Assembly (NCBI RefSeq): GCF_003610235.1
Contig: NZ_RAPR01000001.1
Span: 8,122,001-8,186,000, forward strand
DNA length: 64,000 nt
Direction of reading: 5' to 3'
DNA from: Catellatospora citrea
GTDB lineage: Bacteria; Actinomycetota; Actinomycetes; Mycobacteriales; Micromonosporaceae
Shown: in pieces, positions 32,413-40,589 of the stretch
Layout: every line of letters starts with the position of its first letter
Position numbering within the stretch: the stretch's first letter is position 1
Notes under the pieces: generated by a model
The model's database searches: none
Seen by the model: only the letters and a program-made list of their open reading frames with translations
Told to the model about the DNA's origin: nothing
Made by a program: the position numbers and the translations under genes

Positions 32413-32456
32413 TCAACTAGAGGTAGCCTCCCGTCACGACGACGGGGAGGACCACC

Positions 32457-33536
32457 ATGGCACCGCAGAGCGACGGCCTGGCCTACGGCGCGCGGCTGGC
32501 CCGCCACTACACGGCCTCGGCCGCGCTCGCGCTGCTCAGCGACGCCGAGCTCGCCGACCGGTTGGCCGCGGCCCCGGTCGTCGGCGCGGGCATCGGCGGC
32601 GTCACGGCCCGGCTGGACCTGGGCGGGACGCCCGTCTTCGTCAAGCGCATCCCGCTGACCGACCTGGAGCGCCGCCCCGAGCACGTGCGCTCCACCGCCA
32701 ACCTGCACGGGCTGCCGCCGCACTGCCAGTACGGCATCGTCTCGCCCGGCTTCGGCGCCTGGCGGGAGCTGGCCGCGAACACGCTGACCACGAACTGGGT
32801 GCTGGCCGGTCGGCATCCGGGTTTCCCGCTGATGTACCACTGGCGGGTGCTGCCCGGCGCCCCGGCCGCCGCGGCGGAACACGCCGACGTCGAGGGCGCG
32901 GTCGCGTTCATGGGCGGCGACCCGGCCGTCCGCGACCGGCTGGACGCGCTGGCGGGGGCCTCGGCGAGCCTGGTCCTGTTCCTCGAACACCTCCCGCACG
33001 GGCTCGGCGACTGGCTGGCCGGACCGGTCGCGGCAGGCGGGGACGAGCTGGTCGCGGCCTGCCGGATGATGGAGCAGGGCCTGGTCGGCGGCGTGGACTT
33101 CCTTCAGGCGCACGAGCTGCACCACTTCGACGCGCACCTGGGCAACCTGCTCACCGACGGCCGCCACGTCTACTTCGTCGACTTCGGGCTGGCGGTGTCG
33201 CCGCGCTTCGCACTGTCGCCGGGGGAGTCGGCGTTCCTGGCCCACCACGCCACCCACGACGCCGGATACGTCCGGATGAGGCTGGTCAACTGGCTCGTCC
33301 AGCACGTGGTCGGCGTGCCGGCGCCGGCCGACGGCGGGCCCGTCGCGCGCAACGCCTACATCCGCGAGTGCGCCGCGGGCAGGCGGCCGGAGGGCGTCGC
33401 GCCGGAGCTCGCCGACATGATCGTCCGGCACGCGCCGGTCGCCGCGGTGATGAACGACTTCTACTGGCAGCTGTTCGACGGCGCGATGCAGACGCCGTAC
33501 CCGGCGGACGAAGTGGCCCGCGCACTGACCCGATGA
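32457..33536 (+). CDS. Protein-kinase-fold protein (phosphotransferase-like)
   Basis: 359 aa. An ATP-lysine candidate occurs in [11 protein letters not shown] (about residue 62) and the catalytic core is [25 protein letters not shown] (about 222-246): HFDxHxxN resembles HRDxxxxN and VDFGLA is a DFG motif. No membrane segment, no activation-loop features of Ser/Thr kinases, so it could be a small-molecule kinase (aminoglycoside/choline type) or an atypical protein kinase. Stands with the HhH gene; GGGGAGG-like ribosome site just upstream. Confidence 0.75.
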   Translation: MAPQSDGLAYGARLARHYTASAALALLSDAELADRLAAAPVVGAGIGGVTARLDLGGTPVFVKRIPLTDLERRPEHVRSTANLHGLPPHCQYGIVSPGFGAWRELAANTLTTNWVLAGRHPGFPLMYHWRVLPGAPAAAAEHADVEGAVAFMGGDPAVRDRLDALAGASASLVLFLEHLPHGLGDWLAGPVAAGGDELVAACRMMEQGLVGGVDFLQAHELHHFDAHLGNLLTDGRHVYFVDFGLAVSPRFALSPGESAFLAHHATHDAGYVRMRLVNWLVQHVVGVPAPADGGPVARNAYIRECAAGRRPEGVAPELADMIVRHAPVAAVMNDFYWQLFDGAMQTPYPADEVARALTR

Positions 33537-33562
33537 CTCGCCGAGTGCAAACAGTTGCACGA

Positions 33563-33580
33563 ACCGTTGCTACAAACGGT
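33563..33580. promoter_or_regulatory. Dyad in the promoter of the GH71/99-like gene
   Basis: ACCGTT gctaca AACGGT, a perfect 6-bp inverted repeat in a relatively AT-rich stretch about 200 nt before the secreted hydrolase gene. A candidate operator; regulator unknown. The rest of 33581-33777 shows only the ribosome site (AGGAAGGGAG). Confidence 0.4.
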
Positions 33581-33777
33581 GATGTTGCGAGTCGGTTTTG
33601 GAATTGTTTCCGTCGACATCTTGCCGTGGCTGAGACCCGGGCATAGGGTTTTGCCAATCCCCGCCCGGGGATGCGGTCCCGCTCACCGCCGTTCGCTGCC
33701 GGACATCCGATGTCCGGCGACGGAGGGTGCCACGCTCCCGCGCCCGCCCCTCCGGCTGTGCAGGAAGGGAGTGCGTC

Positions 33778-36177
33778 ATGGCAGTATCCCGGCGGAGGTT
33801 CGTGACCTCCGTGGCATCCGGGTCAGCGCTCGCCGCCACCGGCGGCGCCGTCGCAGGAGGACTCACCGCGGCGAGCCCGGCCGCGGCGGCCAGCCCGCCC
33901 GGCGACGTCGTCGGCAAGATCTCGGTCGGCTACCAGGGGTGGTTCGCCTGCACCGGCGACGGAGCCCCGATCAACGGCTGGTGGCACTGGAGCAACAACT
34001 GGGGCCAGCCGCCCTCGCCGAGCAACAACGCGATCGTGTCCTGGCCGGACATGCGCGACTACCCCGCCCAGTACCAGACCGCGTACGCCAACCTCGGCAG
34101 CGGCCAGCCCGCGAAGCTGTTCTCGTCCTACGACCAGTCCACGGTCAACCTGCACTTCCAGTGGATGCAGCAGCACGGCTGCGACACCGCGGCGCTGCAG
34201 CGGTTCAACCCGTTCGGCGGCGAGGGCCCGACCCGCGACGCGATGGCCGCCAAGGTGCGCACCGCCGCGGAGGCCTACGGGCGCAAGTTCTACCTCATGT
34301 ACGACGTCACCAACTGGACGAACATGCAGTCGGAGCTGAAGACCGACTGGACGACCAAGATGTCGGCGTACACGTCGTCGTCGGCGTACGCCCGCCAGAA
34401 CGGCAAGCCGGTCGTCTGCATCTGGGGCTTCGGCTTCAACGATCCGGGCCGCCCGTTCACGCCGGACGTCTGCCTGGAAGTGGTGAACTGGTTCAAGGCC
34501 CAGGGCTGCTACGTCATCGGCGGGGTGCCGACCTACTGGCGGCAGGGCATCAACGACTCGCGCGCGGGCTTCTTCAACGTCTACACGGCCTTCAACATGA
34601 TCTCGCCGTGGATGGTCGGCCGCACCGGCGACGTCGCCGGTCTCGACTGGTTCTACAACAACGTCAACGTGCCCGACCAGGCCGAGTGCAACAACCGCGG
34701 GATCGACTACCAGCCGTGTGTGATGCCCGGCGACCTGTCCTCGCACCACCGCTTCCACGGCGACTTCTACTGGCGGCACCTGTACAACATGATCCGCGTC
34801 GGCGCCCAGGGCCTGTACGTGTCGATGTTCGACGAGTACAACGAGGGCAACCAGATCGCCAAGACCGCCGAGAACGCCTCGCAGGTGCCCACCAACTCGG
34901 GCATCGTCACCCTCGACGAGGACGGCACGGTCTGCTCGTCGGACTACTACCTGCGCATCACCGCCGACGGCGGCCGCATGCTCAAGGGCCAGCTCGCGCT
35001 CACCGCGGTGCGGCCCACCCAGCCGGTCGTCGGCGGGCAGCCGCCGGTCGACACCAACCTGGCGTTGAACAAACCGGCCACGGCCAGCAGCACCAACGCC
35101 AACTTCGTGCCGCAGAACGCGGTCGACGCCAACCAGGCCACGTACTGGGAGAGCGTCAACAACGCGTTCCCGCAGTGGCTGCAGGTCGACCTCGGCGCGG
35201 CCGCGACGGTCAGCCGGGTCGTGCTCAAGCTGCCCGCCGGGTGGGAGACCCGCACCCAGACGCTGTCGGTGCAGGCCAGCACGAACGGGTCGACGTTCAG
35301 CACGCTGGTCAACTCCGCCGGGGTCGTGTTCAACCCGGCGGCGGCCAACACCGCCACGCTGAACTTCACCGCGGCCACCGCCCGGTACATCCGGATCAAC
35401 ATCACCGGCAACACGGCCTGGCCCGCGGCGCAGTGCTCCGGGCTGGAGGTGTACGGCACGACCCAGCCGCCGCAGAACGACACCCAGGCCCCGACGGCAC
35501 CGGGCAACCTGACCGTCACCGGCCAGACCAGCAACAGCGTGTCGCTGTCCTGGCAGGCGTCCACGGACAACGTCGGCGTCACCGGATACCAGGTGCGCCA
35601 GGCGGGCAACGTCGTCGCGGGCGCGACCGGGACGTCGTACACGGTGACCGGGCTGAGCCCGTCCACCACCTACAGTTTCACGGTCACCGCCCAGGACGCG
35701 GCCGGCAACACCTCGTCGCCGTCCAACACCGCCACCGCCACCACCAGTTCCGCGCCCGCGTCCAACCTGGCCCGCAACAAGCCCACCCAGGCCAGCAGCT
35801 ACACGCAGAACTACGGGCCGGGCAACACCGTCGACGGCAACGCCGACTCGTACTGGGAGAGCGCCAACAACGCGTTCCCGCAGTGGCTGCAGGTCGACCT
35901 CGGCGCGGCGACCACCGTCAGCCGGATCGTGCTCAAGCTGCCGCCGCCCGCGTCGTGGGCCAGCCGCGCCCAGACGCTGTCCGTGCAGGGCAGCGCCAAC
36001 GGCTCGACGTTCAGCACGATCGTGAACTCGGCCGGCTACACGTTCAACCCGTCCTCGGGCAACACCGTGACCATCACCTTCCCGGCGACCTCCACCCGGT
36101 ACGTGCGGCTGAACTTCACCGGCAACACCGGCTGGCCCGCGGGGCAGGTCTCCGAGTTCGAGGTCTGGGCCAGCTGA
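33778..36177 (+). CDS. Secreted GH71/GH99-like glycosidase with CBM32-FN3-CBM32
   Basis: 799 aa. Tat signal (SRRRFVTSVASGSALAATGG, cleavage after AAA near residue 38). Residues ~45-420 are GH71/99-like: KISVGYQGWFACTGDG, WWHWSNNWG, FHFQWMQQHG-type strands, KFYLMYDVTNW, VCIWGFGFND, GAQGLYVSMFDEYNEGNQ with carboxylates at the barrel ends. Then a discoidin/CBM32 (ALNKPATASS...SGLEVYG), a fibronectin type III module (APTAPGNLTVTGQTSNSV...) and a second CBM32 (ARNKPTQASS...SEFEVWAS); the two CBM32 copies are near duplicates. Likely exported to bind and cleave an alpha-glucan, alpha-mannan or xylan-related polymer; specificity unresolved. The start has AGGAAGGGAG just upstream. Confidence 0.88.
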   Translation: MAVSRRRFVTSVASGSALAATGGAVAGGLTAASPAAAASPPGDVVGKISVGYQGWFACTGDGAPINGWWHWSNNWGQPPSPSNNAIVSWPDMRDYPAQYQTAYANLGSGQPAKLFSSYDQSTVNLHFQWMQQHGCDTAALQRFNPFGGEGPTRDAMAAKVRTAAEAYGRKFYLMYDVTNWTNMQSELKTDWTTKMSAYTSSSAYARQNGKPVVCIWGFGFNDPGRPFTPDVCLEVVNWFKAQGCYVIGGVPTYWRQGINDSRAGFFNVYTAFNMISPWMVGRTGDVAGLDWFYNNVNVPDQAECNNRGIDYQPCVMPGDLSSHHRFHGDFYWRHLYNMIRVGAQGLYVSMFDEYNEGNQIAKTAENASQVPTNSGIVTLDEDGTVCSSDYYLRITADGGRMLKGQLALTAVRPTQPVVGGQPPVDTNLALNKPATASSTNANFVPQNAVDANQATYWESVNNAFPQWLQVDLGAAATVSRVVLKLPAGWETRTQTLSVQASTNGSTFSTLVNSAGVVFNPAAANTATLNFTAATARYIRINITGNTAWPAAQCSGLEVYGTTQPPQNDTQAPTAPGNLTVTGQTSNSVSLSWQASTDNVGVTGYQVRQAGNVVAGATGTSYTVTGLSPSTTYSFTVTAQDAAGNTSSPSNTATATTSSAPASNLARNKPTQASSYTQNYGPGNTVDGNADSYWESANNAFPQWLQVDLGAATTVSRIVLKLPPPASWASRAQTLSVQGSANGSTFSTIVNSAGYTFNPSSGNTVTITFPATSTRYVRLNFTGNTGWPAGQVSEFEVWAS

Positions 36178-36206
36178 CCGCCGCCCGTCCCCGGCGGGCC
36201 GAAAGC

Positions 36207-36304
36207 CGGCCCGTGGTCCGCGACGCCGACGCGGACCGCGGGCCGCACACCGCGGCCGCCGTGCCGGACACGCCATGCCCCAGGCGCGTCCGGCACGGCG
36301 GCCG
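36207..36304. terminator. Two tandem hairpins after the secreted glycosidase
   Basis: First: CGGCCCGTGGTCCGCG (36207-36222) with CGCGGACCGCGGGCCG (36230-36245), one T.G pair. Second: CGGCCGCCGTGCCGGAC (36253-36269) with its perfect complement (36288-36304). They lie between the stop at 36177 and the next start at 36364 and should insulate the downstream operon. Confidence 0.85.
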
Positions 36305-36363
36305 TGTCCGCGCTGTCGGCAGGGGGACAGCGGCGGGACCGTCCGCATGGGACCCTGGGCGCG

Positions 36364-37515
36364 ATGCGCACCCTCGTGTTGCTCGGAGTCGCGCTGCCGC
36401 TGGCCGCCCTGGCCGCGTCGGCGCTCCTGGCGTCGCCCGCCCGCGCGGAGGTCGGCCGCGTGTCGGTGCACACCGGGACCGCCGAGTTCGGCCCCGCAGC
36501 CGCGCCGCAGCAGTTCACGGTGGCCTGTGCCCCGGAAGAGCAACTGGTCAGCGGCGGCTATGCGGGCGGTGATCCGCAGCTGCGGATCGTCGCCAGCCAT
36601 CCGTCCGACGGCGAGGGCACCCCGGTCGCCGACGGTTCCGCGCCGCGGGCGTGGACCGTCGGCGTGGTCAACACCGGCCAGGCCGTGCGCACGCTGCGAG
36701 TCTTCGCCGCCTGCCTGACCGGCGGCGACAGCACCGCCGGGGTGTATGCGGGCACCCAGGCCGACCCGTCCGACACCACCGTCGAGGCGGCCTGTCCGCA
36801 GGGCACGGTGCGCACCGGGGGCGGCTACCGGGCGGTCTGGTACGCCCGGCTCGGCGCGGTCCGCGTCGACGGCAGCCATCCCGCCGGGACGCGCGGCTGG
36901 GCACTGGACCTCACCGCGCCCGCGAACCTGCCCGCCCGCTCCTCGGCGACCGCCCTCGTGGTCTGCCACACCGGCCCGGTGGCAGTCGTCGCCGCCGAGC
37001 CCGTCGAGTTCGACCTGCAGCAGGCCTCGCCGGTGTGCGCCGTCGGCGCGGCCGCGAACGTGTGCGTGGTGCCGCAGACCGGATCGGGAGCCGCCCGGTG
37101 CCCGCACGGCATGGCCCTGACCGGCGGCGGCTACCGGCTCGTGTCCGGCGGTCCGCTGACCGGGCAGGCTGCCGTCGTGGACGGACCGGCGTCGGCGGGC
37201 GGCTGGACCGTGAGCGTCACCGGGACCACCGCGCAGGACACCCGGGTCCGGGTGCGCGTGGAGCCGGTCTGCCTCGGCGGTGTCGTCCGGCCGAGCGGGC
37301 CGGTCAGCGATCTGCTCCCGGACAGCGGCGCGCGGCTGAACAAGGCGCTGGCGCTGGCCGGCGGCCTGCTCGGGTTGCTGCTGCTGATCCTGCTGGTGAC
37401 CCTGCTCCGGCGGCGGTCCGGCCGACGGTCCGGGCCGCCCGCGCCGGGCATCGAGGTCGTGGTCCGGACGGCCCGCTTCCGCTACCGCGACGACGCGTAC
37501 CGGGAGGACCTGTGA
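36364..37515 (+). CDS. Exported, membrane-anchored protein with three cysteine-bearing repeats
   Basis: 383 aa from ATG 36364. Signal peptide 1-28 (ending ARA), extracellular region, then a membrane helix near the C-terminus (ALAGGLLGLLLLILLVTLL, ~residues 327-345) and a basic cytoplasmic tail. The outside part is three tandem units of ~90 residues, each starting with a Cys and a glycine turn (CAPEEQLVSGGYAGG, CPQGTVRTGGGYRAV, CPHGMALTGGGYRLV), then a W-V/L strand and a closing Cys (FAAC, LVVC, EPVC), probably one disulphide per unit. No family recognised. Its stop overlaps the next start (GTGA). Confidence 0.8.
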   Translation: MRTLVLLGVALPLAALAASALLASPARAEVGRVSVHTGTAEFGPAAAPQQFTVACAPEEQLVSGGYAGGDPQLRIVASHPSDGEGTPVADGSAPRAWTVGVVNTGQAVRTLRVFAACLTGGDSTAGVYAGTQADPSDTTVEAACPQGTVRTGGGYRAVWYARLGAVRVDGSHPAGTRGWALDLTAPANLPARSSATALVVCHTGPVAVVAAEPVEFDLQQASPVCAVGAAANVCVVPQTGSGAARCPHGMALTGGGYRLVSGGPLTGQAAVVDGPASAGGWTVSVTGTTAQDTRVRVRVEPVCLGGVVRPSGPVSDLLPDSGARLNKALALAGGLLGLLLLILLVTLLRRRSGRRSGPPAPGIEVVVRTARFRYRDDAYREDL

Positions 37516-38174
37516 CCACCGTCCGGGACGTCGTCTTCGGGGAGCTGATTCCCGGTAGGGCCGGCGAGGCCGCCGGGGAGGTCTTGGCGGCCGCGGAACG
37601 GCTGGCCGGGGCCGGAGTGGTCGCCGACCAGCCGCAGGCGCCCGCGGCGGCGCTGGCGCGCGCGGTGCTGACCAAGGTCGCCGAGCTGCTGGACATCCAG
37701 CTCTCCGACGTGTTCGTCGGTGCGTGGAAGACCAGGTCGGCGCTGCTGACCGCGGCCCGGGAGACGCACGCGACGCCCGGCCTGCGCCGGGAGGTGACCA
37801 TCCGCAGCTTCACCATGCCCTGGGAGTACGAGGCCGAGGTGGACGTGGTCGTCAACGGGTCCGTCGTCACCACGCTGACCGCGGCGGTCACGTTGCAGCT
37901 CACCGTCACCGCGCTGGCGGCCGTCGTCGAGGCGGGCCGCCTCACCGCGCTCACGGCGGGCGACACCACGGCCCGCGGCGAGCTGCGGGTGCGCTGTTCC
38001 TCGCCGGCGGCCGAGCACACCGTGGCCGAGCGCGAGCAGCCGGTCGACCTGCGTCGTGAGCTGCGCCTAGGCGATGGCGGCGTGGCCCTGGTCGACGGGG
38101 CCGACGACGTTCCGGCGCAGCGGCCCGCACCGTCCGATGCGTCCGCCACGCCGGAGCCGCCCGCCGCCGGTTAG
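37512..38174 (+). CDS. Hypothetical partner of the three-repeat membrane protein
   Basis: 220 aa from GTG 37512 (4-nt overlap with the upstream gene). N-terminal helices (AGEVLAAAERLAGAGV, ALARAVLTKVAELLDI) followed by a beta-rich middle (REVTIRSFTMPWEYEAEVDVVVNGS) and a hydrophobic strand/helix segment (TAAVTLQLTVTALAAVV), ending in a Pro/Ala-rich tail. No membrane anchor is certain and no family recognised. Translational coupling suggests it acts with the upstream protein on the cytoplasmic side. Confidence 0.7.
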   Translation: MTTVRDVVFGELIPGRAGEAAGEVLAAAERLAGAGVVADQPQAPAAALARAVLTKVAELLDIQLSDVFVGAWKTRSALLTAARETHATPGLRREVTIRSFTMPWEYEAEVDVVVNGSVVTTLTAAVTLQLTVTALAAVVEAGRLTALTAGDTTARGELRVRCSSPAAEHTVAEREQPVDLRRELRLGDGGVALVDGADDVPAQRPAPSDASATPEPPAAG

Positions 38175-38194
38175 CAGGCGGGTCGGCAGGCTTC

Positions 38195-38680
38195 TCACGA
38201 GGCGAGCAGGGCGTCGATCTGGTTGATCGCCAGCGAGGCGCCCTCGACGATGCCCATGGCGAGCACCTGCTGCAGGGCCTCGGCAGACTCGTAGGTGCCG
38301 ACGTACGTCGCGCGGGTGCCGCCGCCGTGCGCGGCGAAGCTGTACACGTTCTGGGAGACGGGCAGGCTCGGGTTCGGGGTGAAGTCGAGATCGGCGAAAC
38401 CGTCCTCGAACGCGAAGCTCGTCGGCTCGTCGACGGCCGTGACGAGCCAGTAGCCGGCGTGCTTGTCGCCCTCGGGACCGGTCATGAAGTAGTTCACCCG
38501 TCCGCCGGGCCGCAGGTCGTGGTCGACCACGGTCGCCGGGTAGGTCGGCGGTCCCCACACCTTCTCCAGCTGGCGCGGGTCGGCATAGATCTGCCAGACG
38601 CGCTCCACCGGCGCGGCGAATTCGGCGACGATGGTCAGGGTCAGGTTGTCGAGGTCGTGCTGGGCGTCGGTCACGGGCAT
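38195..38680 (-). CDS. SRPBCC / AHSA1-like domain protein
   Basis: 161 aa. START-like fold opening LTLTIVAEFAAPVERVWQIYADPRQLEKVWGPPTYPATV, with AVDEPTSFAFEDGFADLDF and a long C-terminal helix (ALQQVLAMGIVEGASLAINQ). Such proteins bind hydrophobic ligands or act as Hsp90-activator homologues. Three nt downstream of the ArsR gene, forming the common ArsR-SRPBCC pair. Confidence 0.92.
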   Translation of the reverse strand: MPVTDAQHDLDNLTLTIVAEFAAPVERVWQIYADPRQLEKVWGPPTYPATVVDHDLRPGGRVNYFMTGPEGDKHAGYWLVTAVDEPTSFAFEDGFADLDFTPNPSLPVSQNVYSFAAHGGGTRATYVGTYESAEALQQVLAMGIVEGASLAINQIDALLAS

Positions 38681-38683
38681 GGG

Positions 38684-39025
38684 TCAGTCCTCCTGGTCGG
38701 GATCGGATGCGATGAGGTCGTCGATGCGCGCGATGCGGCCGCGCCACACCTGCTCCAGCTCGGCGAGCATGGACGCCACCGAGCGCACCGCCGCCACGTC
38801 GCCGCTGACCAGCTGCTCACGCCCGCTGCGGAGTTTGGTGAGCAGGCCGGCCTTCTCCAGCACGGCGACGTGTTTCTGCACCGCGGCGAAGCTCATGTCG
38901 TATTTCGCCGCGAGCGCGGAGACCGAGTGCTGTCCGGCCAGCACCCGGCGCATGATGTCGCGCCGGGTGCGGTCGGCCAGAGCGTGGAAGAAAGCGTCCG
39001 CCTGATCCTCGCTCCGATCGGTCAC
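38684..39025 (-). CDS. ArsR-family repressor paired with SRPBCC
   Basis: 113 aa from GTG 39025; the longer TTG start at 39040 lies inside the operator. ArsR fold: FFHALADRTRRDIMRRVLAG, recognition helix SFAAVQKHVAVLEKAGLL, wing LRSGREQLVSG. No metal-ligand cysteines, so of the SRPBCC-linked type. The promoter has the same design as that of the ArsR gene at 8324: -35, palindrome, weak -10, and a start site at or near the GTG. Confidence 0.92.
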   Translation of the reverse strand: MTDRSEDQADAFFHALADRTRRDIMRRVLAGQHSVSALAAKYDMSFAAVQKHVAVLEKAGLLTKLRSGREQLVSGDVAAVRSVASMLAELEQVWRGRIARIDDLIASDPDQED

Positions 39026-39062
39026 GCCACAAACATACAACCAATCGGTTGTACGTTGTCAA
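39026..39062 (-). promoter_or_regulatory. ArsR promoter with embedded operator; possible leaderless start
   Basis: On the minus strand TTGACA (39062-39057) is followed 17-19 nt on by TGTATG or TATGTT (39039-39032). Between them is the palindrome TACAACC-GATT-GGTTGTA (39053-39036, minus strand). The start site would be at or within 1-2 nt of GTG 39025. Confidence 0.65.
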
Positions 39063-39074
39063 GCGACCCCCGTG

Positions 39075-40445
39075 TCAAGGACGGATGTTCTGGTTCAGGT
39101 GGAACAGGTTGTCCGGGTCGTAGGCGCGCTTGACCTCGACGAGCCGGTCGAAGTTGCCCCGGTAGTTGGCCCGGATCCGGTCCTGGTCGTCGCCGGCCAT
39201 GAAGTTGATGTACCCGCCCTCCTCCGACAGCGGGGCGGTGGCCGCGTAGTAGTCGCGCACCCAGGCGGTGTTGGCCTCGTTCTCCGCCGGGTCGGGCCAC
39301 ATCCCGGCGATGACCACGGCGAAGTTCGCGTCGCGGTAGGCGAACGCGGTCGCGTCGGGCGCGATCCGGTGGCAGGCCCCGTTGATCGGGTAGATGTGCA
39401 CCGTCGAGTTGACCACCGGCACCTTCGGCCCGTGGGCGGCGTGCGCGGCGATCGCGTCGTCGGTCAGCTCCTTGACGAAGCTGGCCTTCCAGTAGTGCTG
39501 CAGTCCGGCCGGGACCAGGCCGTCGAATGCGGTGTTCAGGGCCGCGTACGGCATCGGGCCGATCATCTCGGCGACCGGCGGTGCGACCGCGCGGATCCGA
39601 TCGATGATGCGCTGCCCGTCGGCCGTCGACCCGGTCCAGCAGTTGACCATCGCGATGAACGGCTCGCCGTGCCGGTCGGTGGGGATGAACGGCAGCGGCG
39701 GCGCGATCTGGAACGCCGGGAAGCCGCCGTACTGCTCGGGCGCGTCGGCGATGAAGTCGCGGAAGAAGCCCAGGATCTCGGGCACGTGGGCCAGCTCGAA
39801 GAACATCGGGCCGCCGTAGATCACGTCGACCGGGCTGAGCGCGAACTCGAACGAGGTCACCGCCCCGAAGTTGCCGCCGCCGCCGCGCAGCGCCCAGAAC
39901 AGGTCCTCGTGCTCCTTCTCGCTGGCCACGACCGCCCGGCCGTCGGCGGTGACGACCTCGGCCGACAGCAGGTTGTCGCAGGACAGCCCCAGGCCGCGGG
40001 CGAGGTAGCCGATGCCGCCGCCGAGGGTGAGCCCGCCGACGCCCGTGGTGGAGATGATGCCGCCGGTCGAGGCCAGGCCGAACTCGCCGGTCGCGGCGTT
40101 GAAGTCGCCCCAGGTCGCGCCGCCGCCAGCGTGGGCGGTGCGGGCGTGCGGGTCGACGGCGACGGCCCGCATGCCGGACAGGTCGGCCACGATGCCGTCG
40201 TCGACGGTGCCGAAGCCGGGCACGCTGTGCCCGCCGCCGCGTACCGCCAGGTCGAGGCCGTTCTCCCGGGCGTAGTCGACCACGGCCTGCACGTCGGCGG
40301 TGCTCGTGCAGCGCACCACGGCGCGGGGCCGCCGGTCGAACATGGCGTTGTGCACGGTCCGGGCCTGGTCGTAGCCGTCGTCGCCGGGCGTGATCACCTG
40401 CCCGGACACCCGGGCGCGCAGCTGCTCGATCGTCGATGTGGCCAT
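39075..40445 (-). CDS. FAD-linked oxidoreductase of the berberine-bridge (BBE) family
   Basis: 456 aa from ATG 40445. FAD_binding_4 domain with RGGGHSVPG (His for covalent FAD, about residue 71) and GGIISTTGVGGLTLGGGIGYLARGLGLS; the Cys of bicovalent enzymes in the second region is absent (ISTTGVGG), so flavin is probably bound by His alone. C-terminal BBE motif YRGNFDRLVEVKRAYDPDNLFHLNQNI (written here as the pattern near residues 430-456). No signal peptide. These oxidases act on sugars, alkaloid-like or polyketide substrates. Single leftward gene, 12 nt before the ArsR promoter region. Confidence 0.92.
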   Translation of the reverse strand: MATSTIEQLRARVSGQVITPGDDGYDQARTVHNAMFDRRPRAVVRCTSTADVQAVVDYARENGLDLAVRGGGHSVPGFGTVDDGIVADLSGMRAVAVDPHARTAHAGGGATWGDFNAATGEFGLASTGGIISTTGVGGLTLGGGIGYLARGLGLSCDNLLSAEVVTADGRAVVASEKEHEDLFWALRGGGGNFGAVTSFEFALSPVDVIYGGPMFFELAHVPEILGFFRDFIADAPEQYGGFPAFQIAPPLPFIPTDRHGEPFIAMVNCWTGSTADGQRIIDRIRAVAPPVAEMIGPMPYAALNTAFDGLVPAGLQHYWKASFVKELTDDAIAAHAAHGPKVPVVNSTVHIYPINGACHRIAPDATAFAYRDANFAVVIAGMWPDPAENEANTAWVRDYYAATAPLSEEGGYINFMAGDDQDRIRANYRGNFDRLVEVKRAYDPDNLFHLNQNIRP

Positions 40446-40589
40446 GTCGGTGCCCCCGTCCGAATCGCGGCGGGCCGCACCACGCTCAGCCGGCGCGATC
40501 ATCGGGCACGGTCGGCGACAGGCGGCCCTCTGTCCACGCTAGCGGGCCGACGGGCACGATCGTGCCGAAACGGTGGCAGCCGTCGCAGG

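Noticed and set aside
33823..37107. Very long antisense ORF (1094 aa) opposite the secreted glycosidase, and similar long ones at 47179-50142 and 2238-3580
   Set aside because: Arginine/glycine-rich, low-complexity shadows of high-GC coding genes on the other strand or frame; the real genes have signals, domains and ribosome sites.
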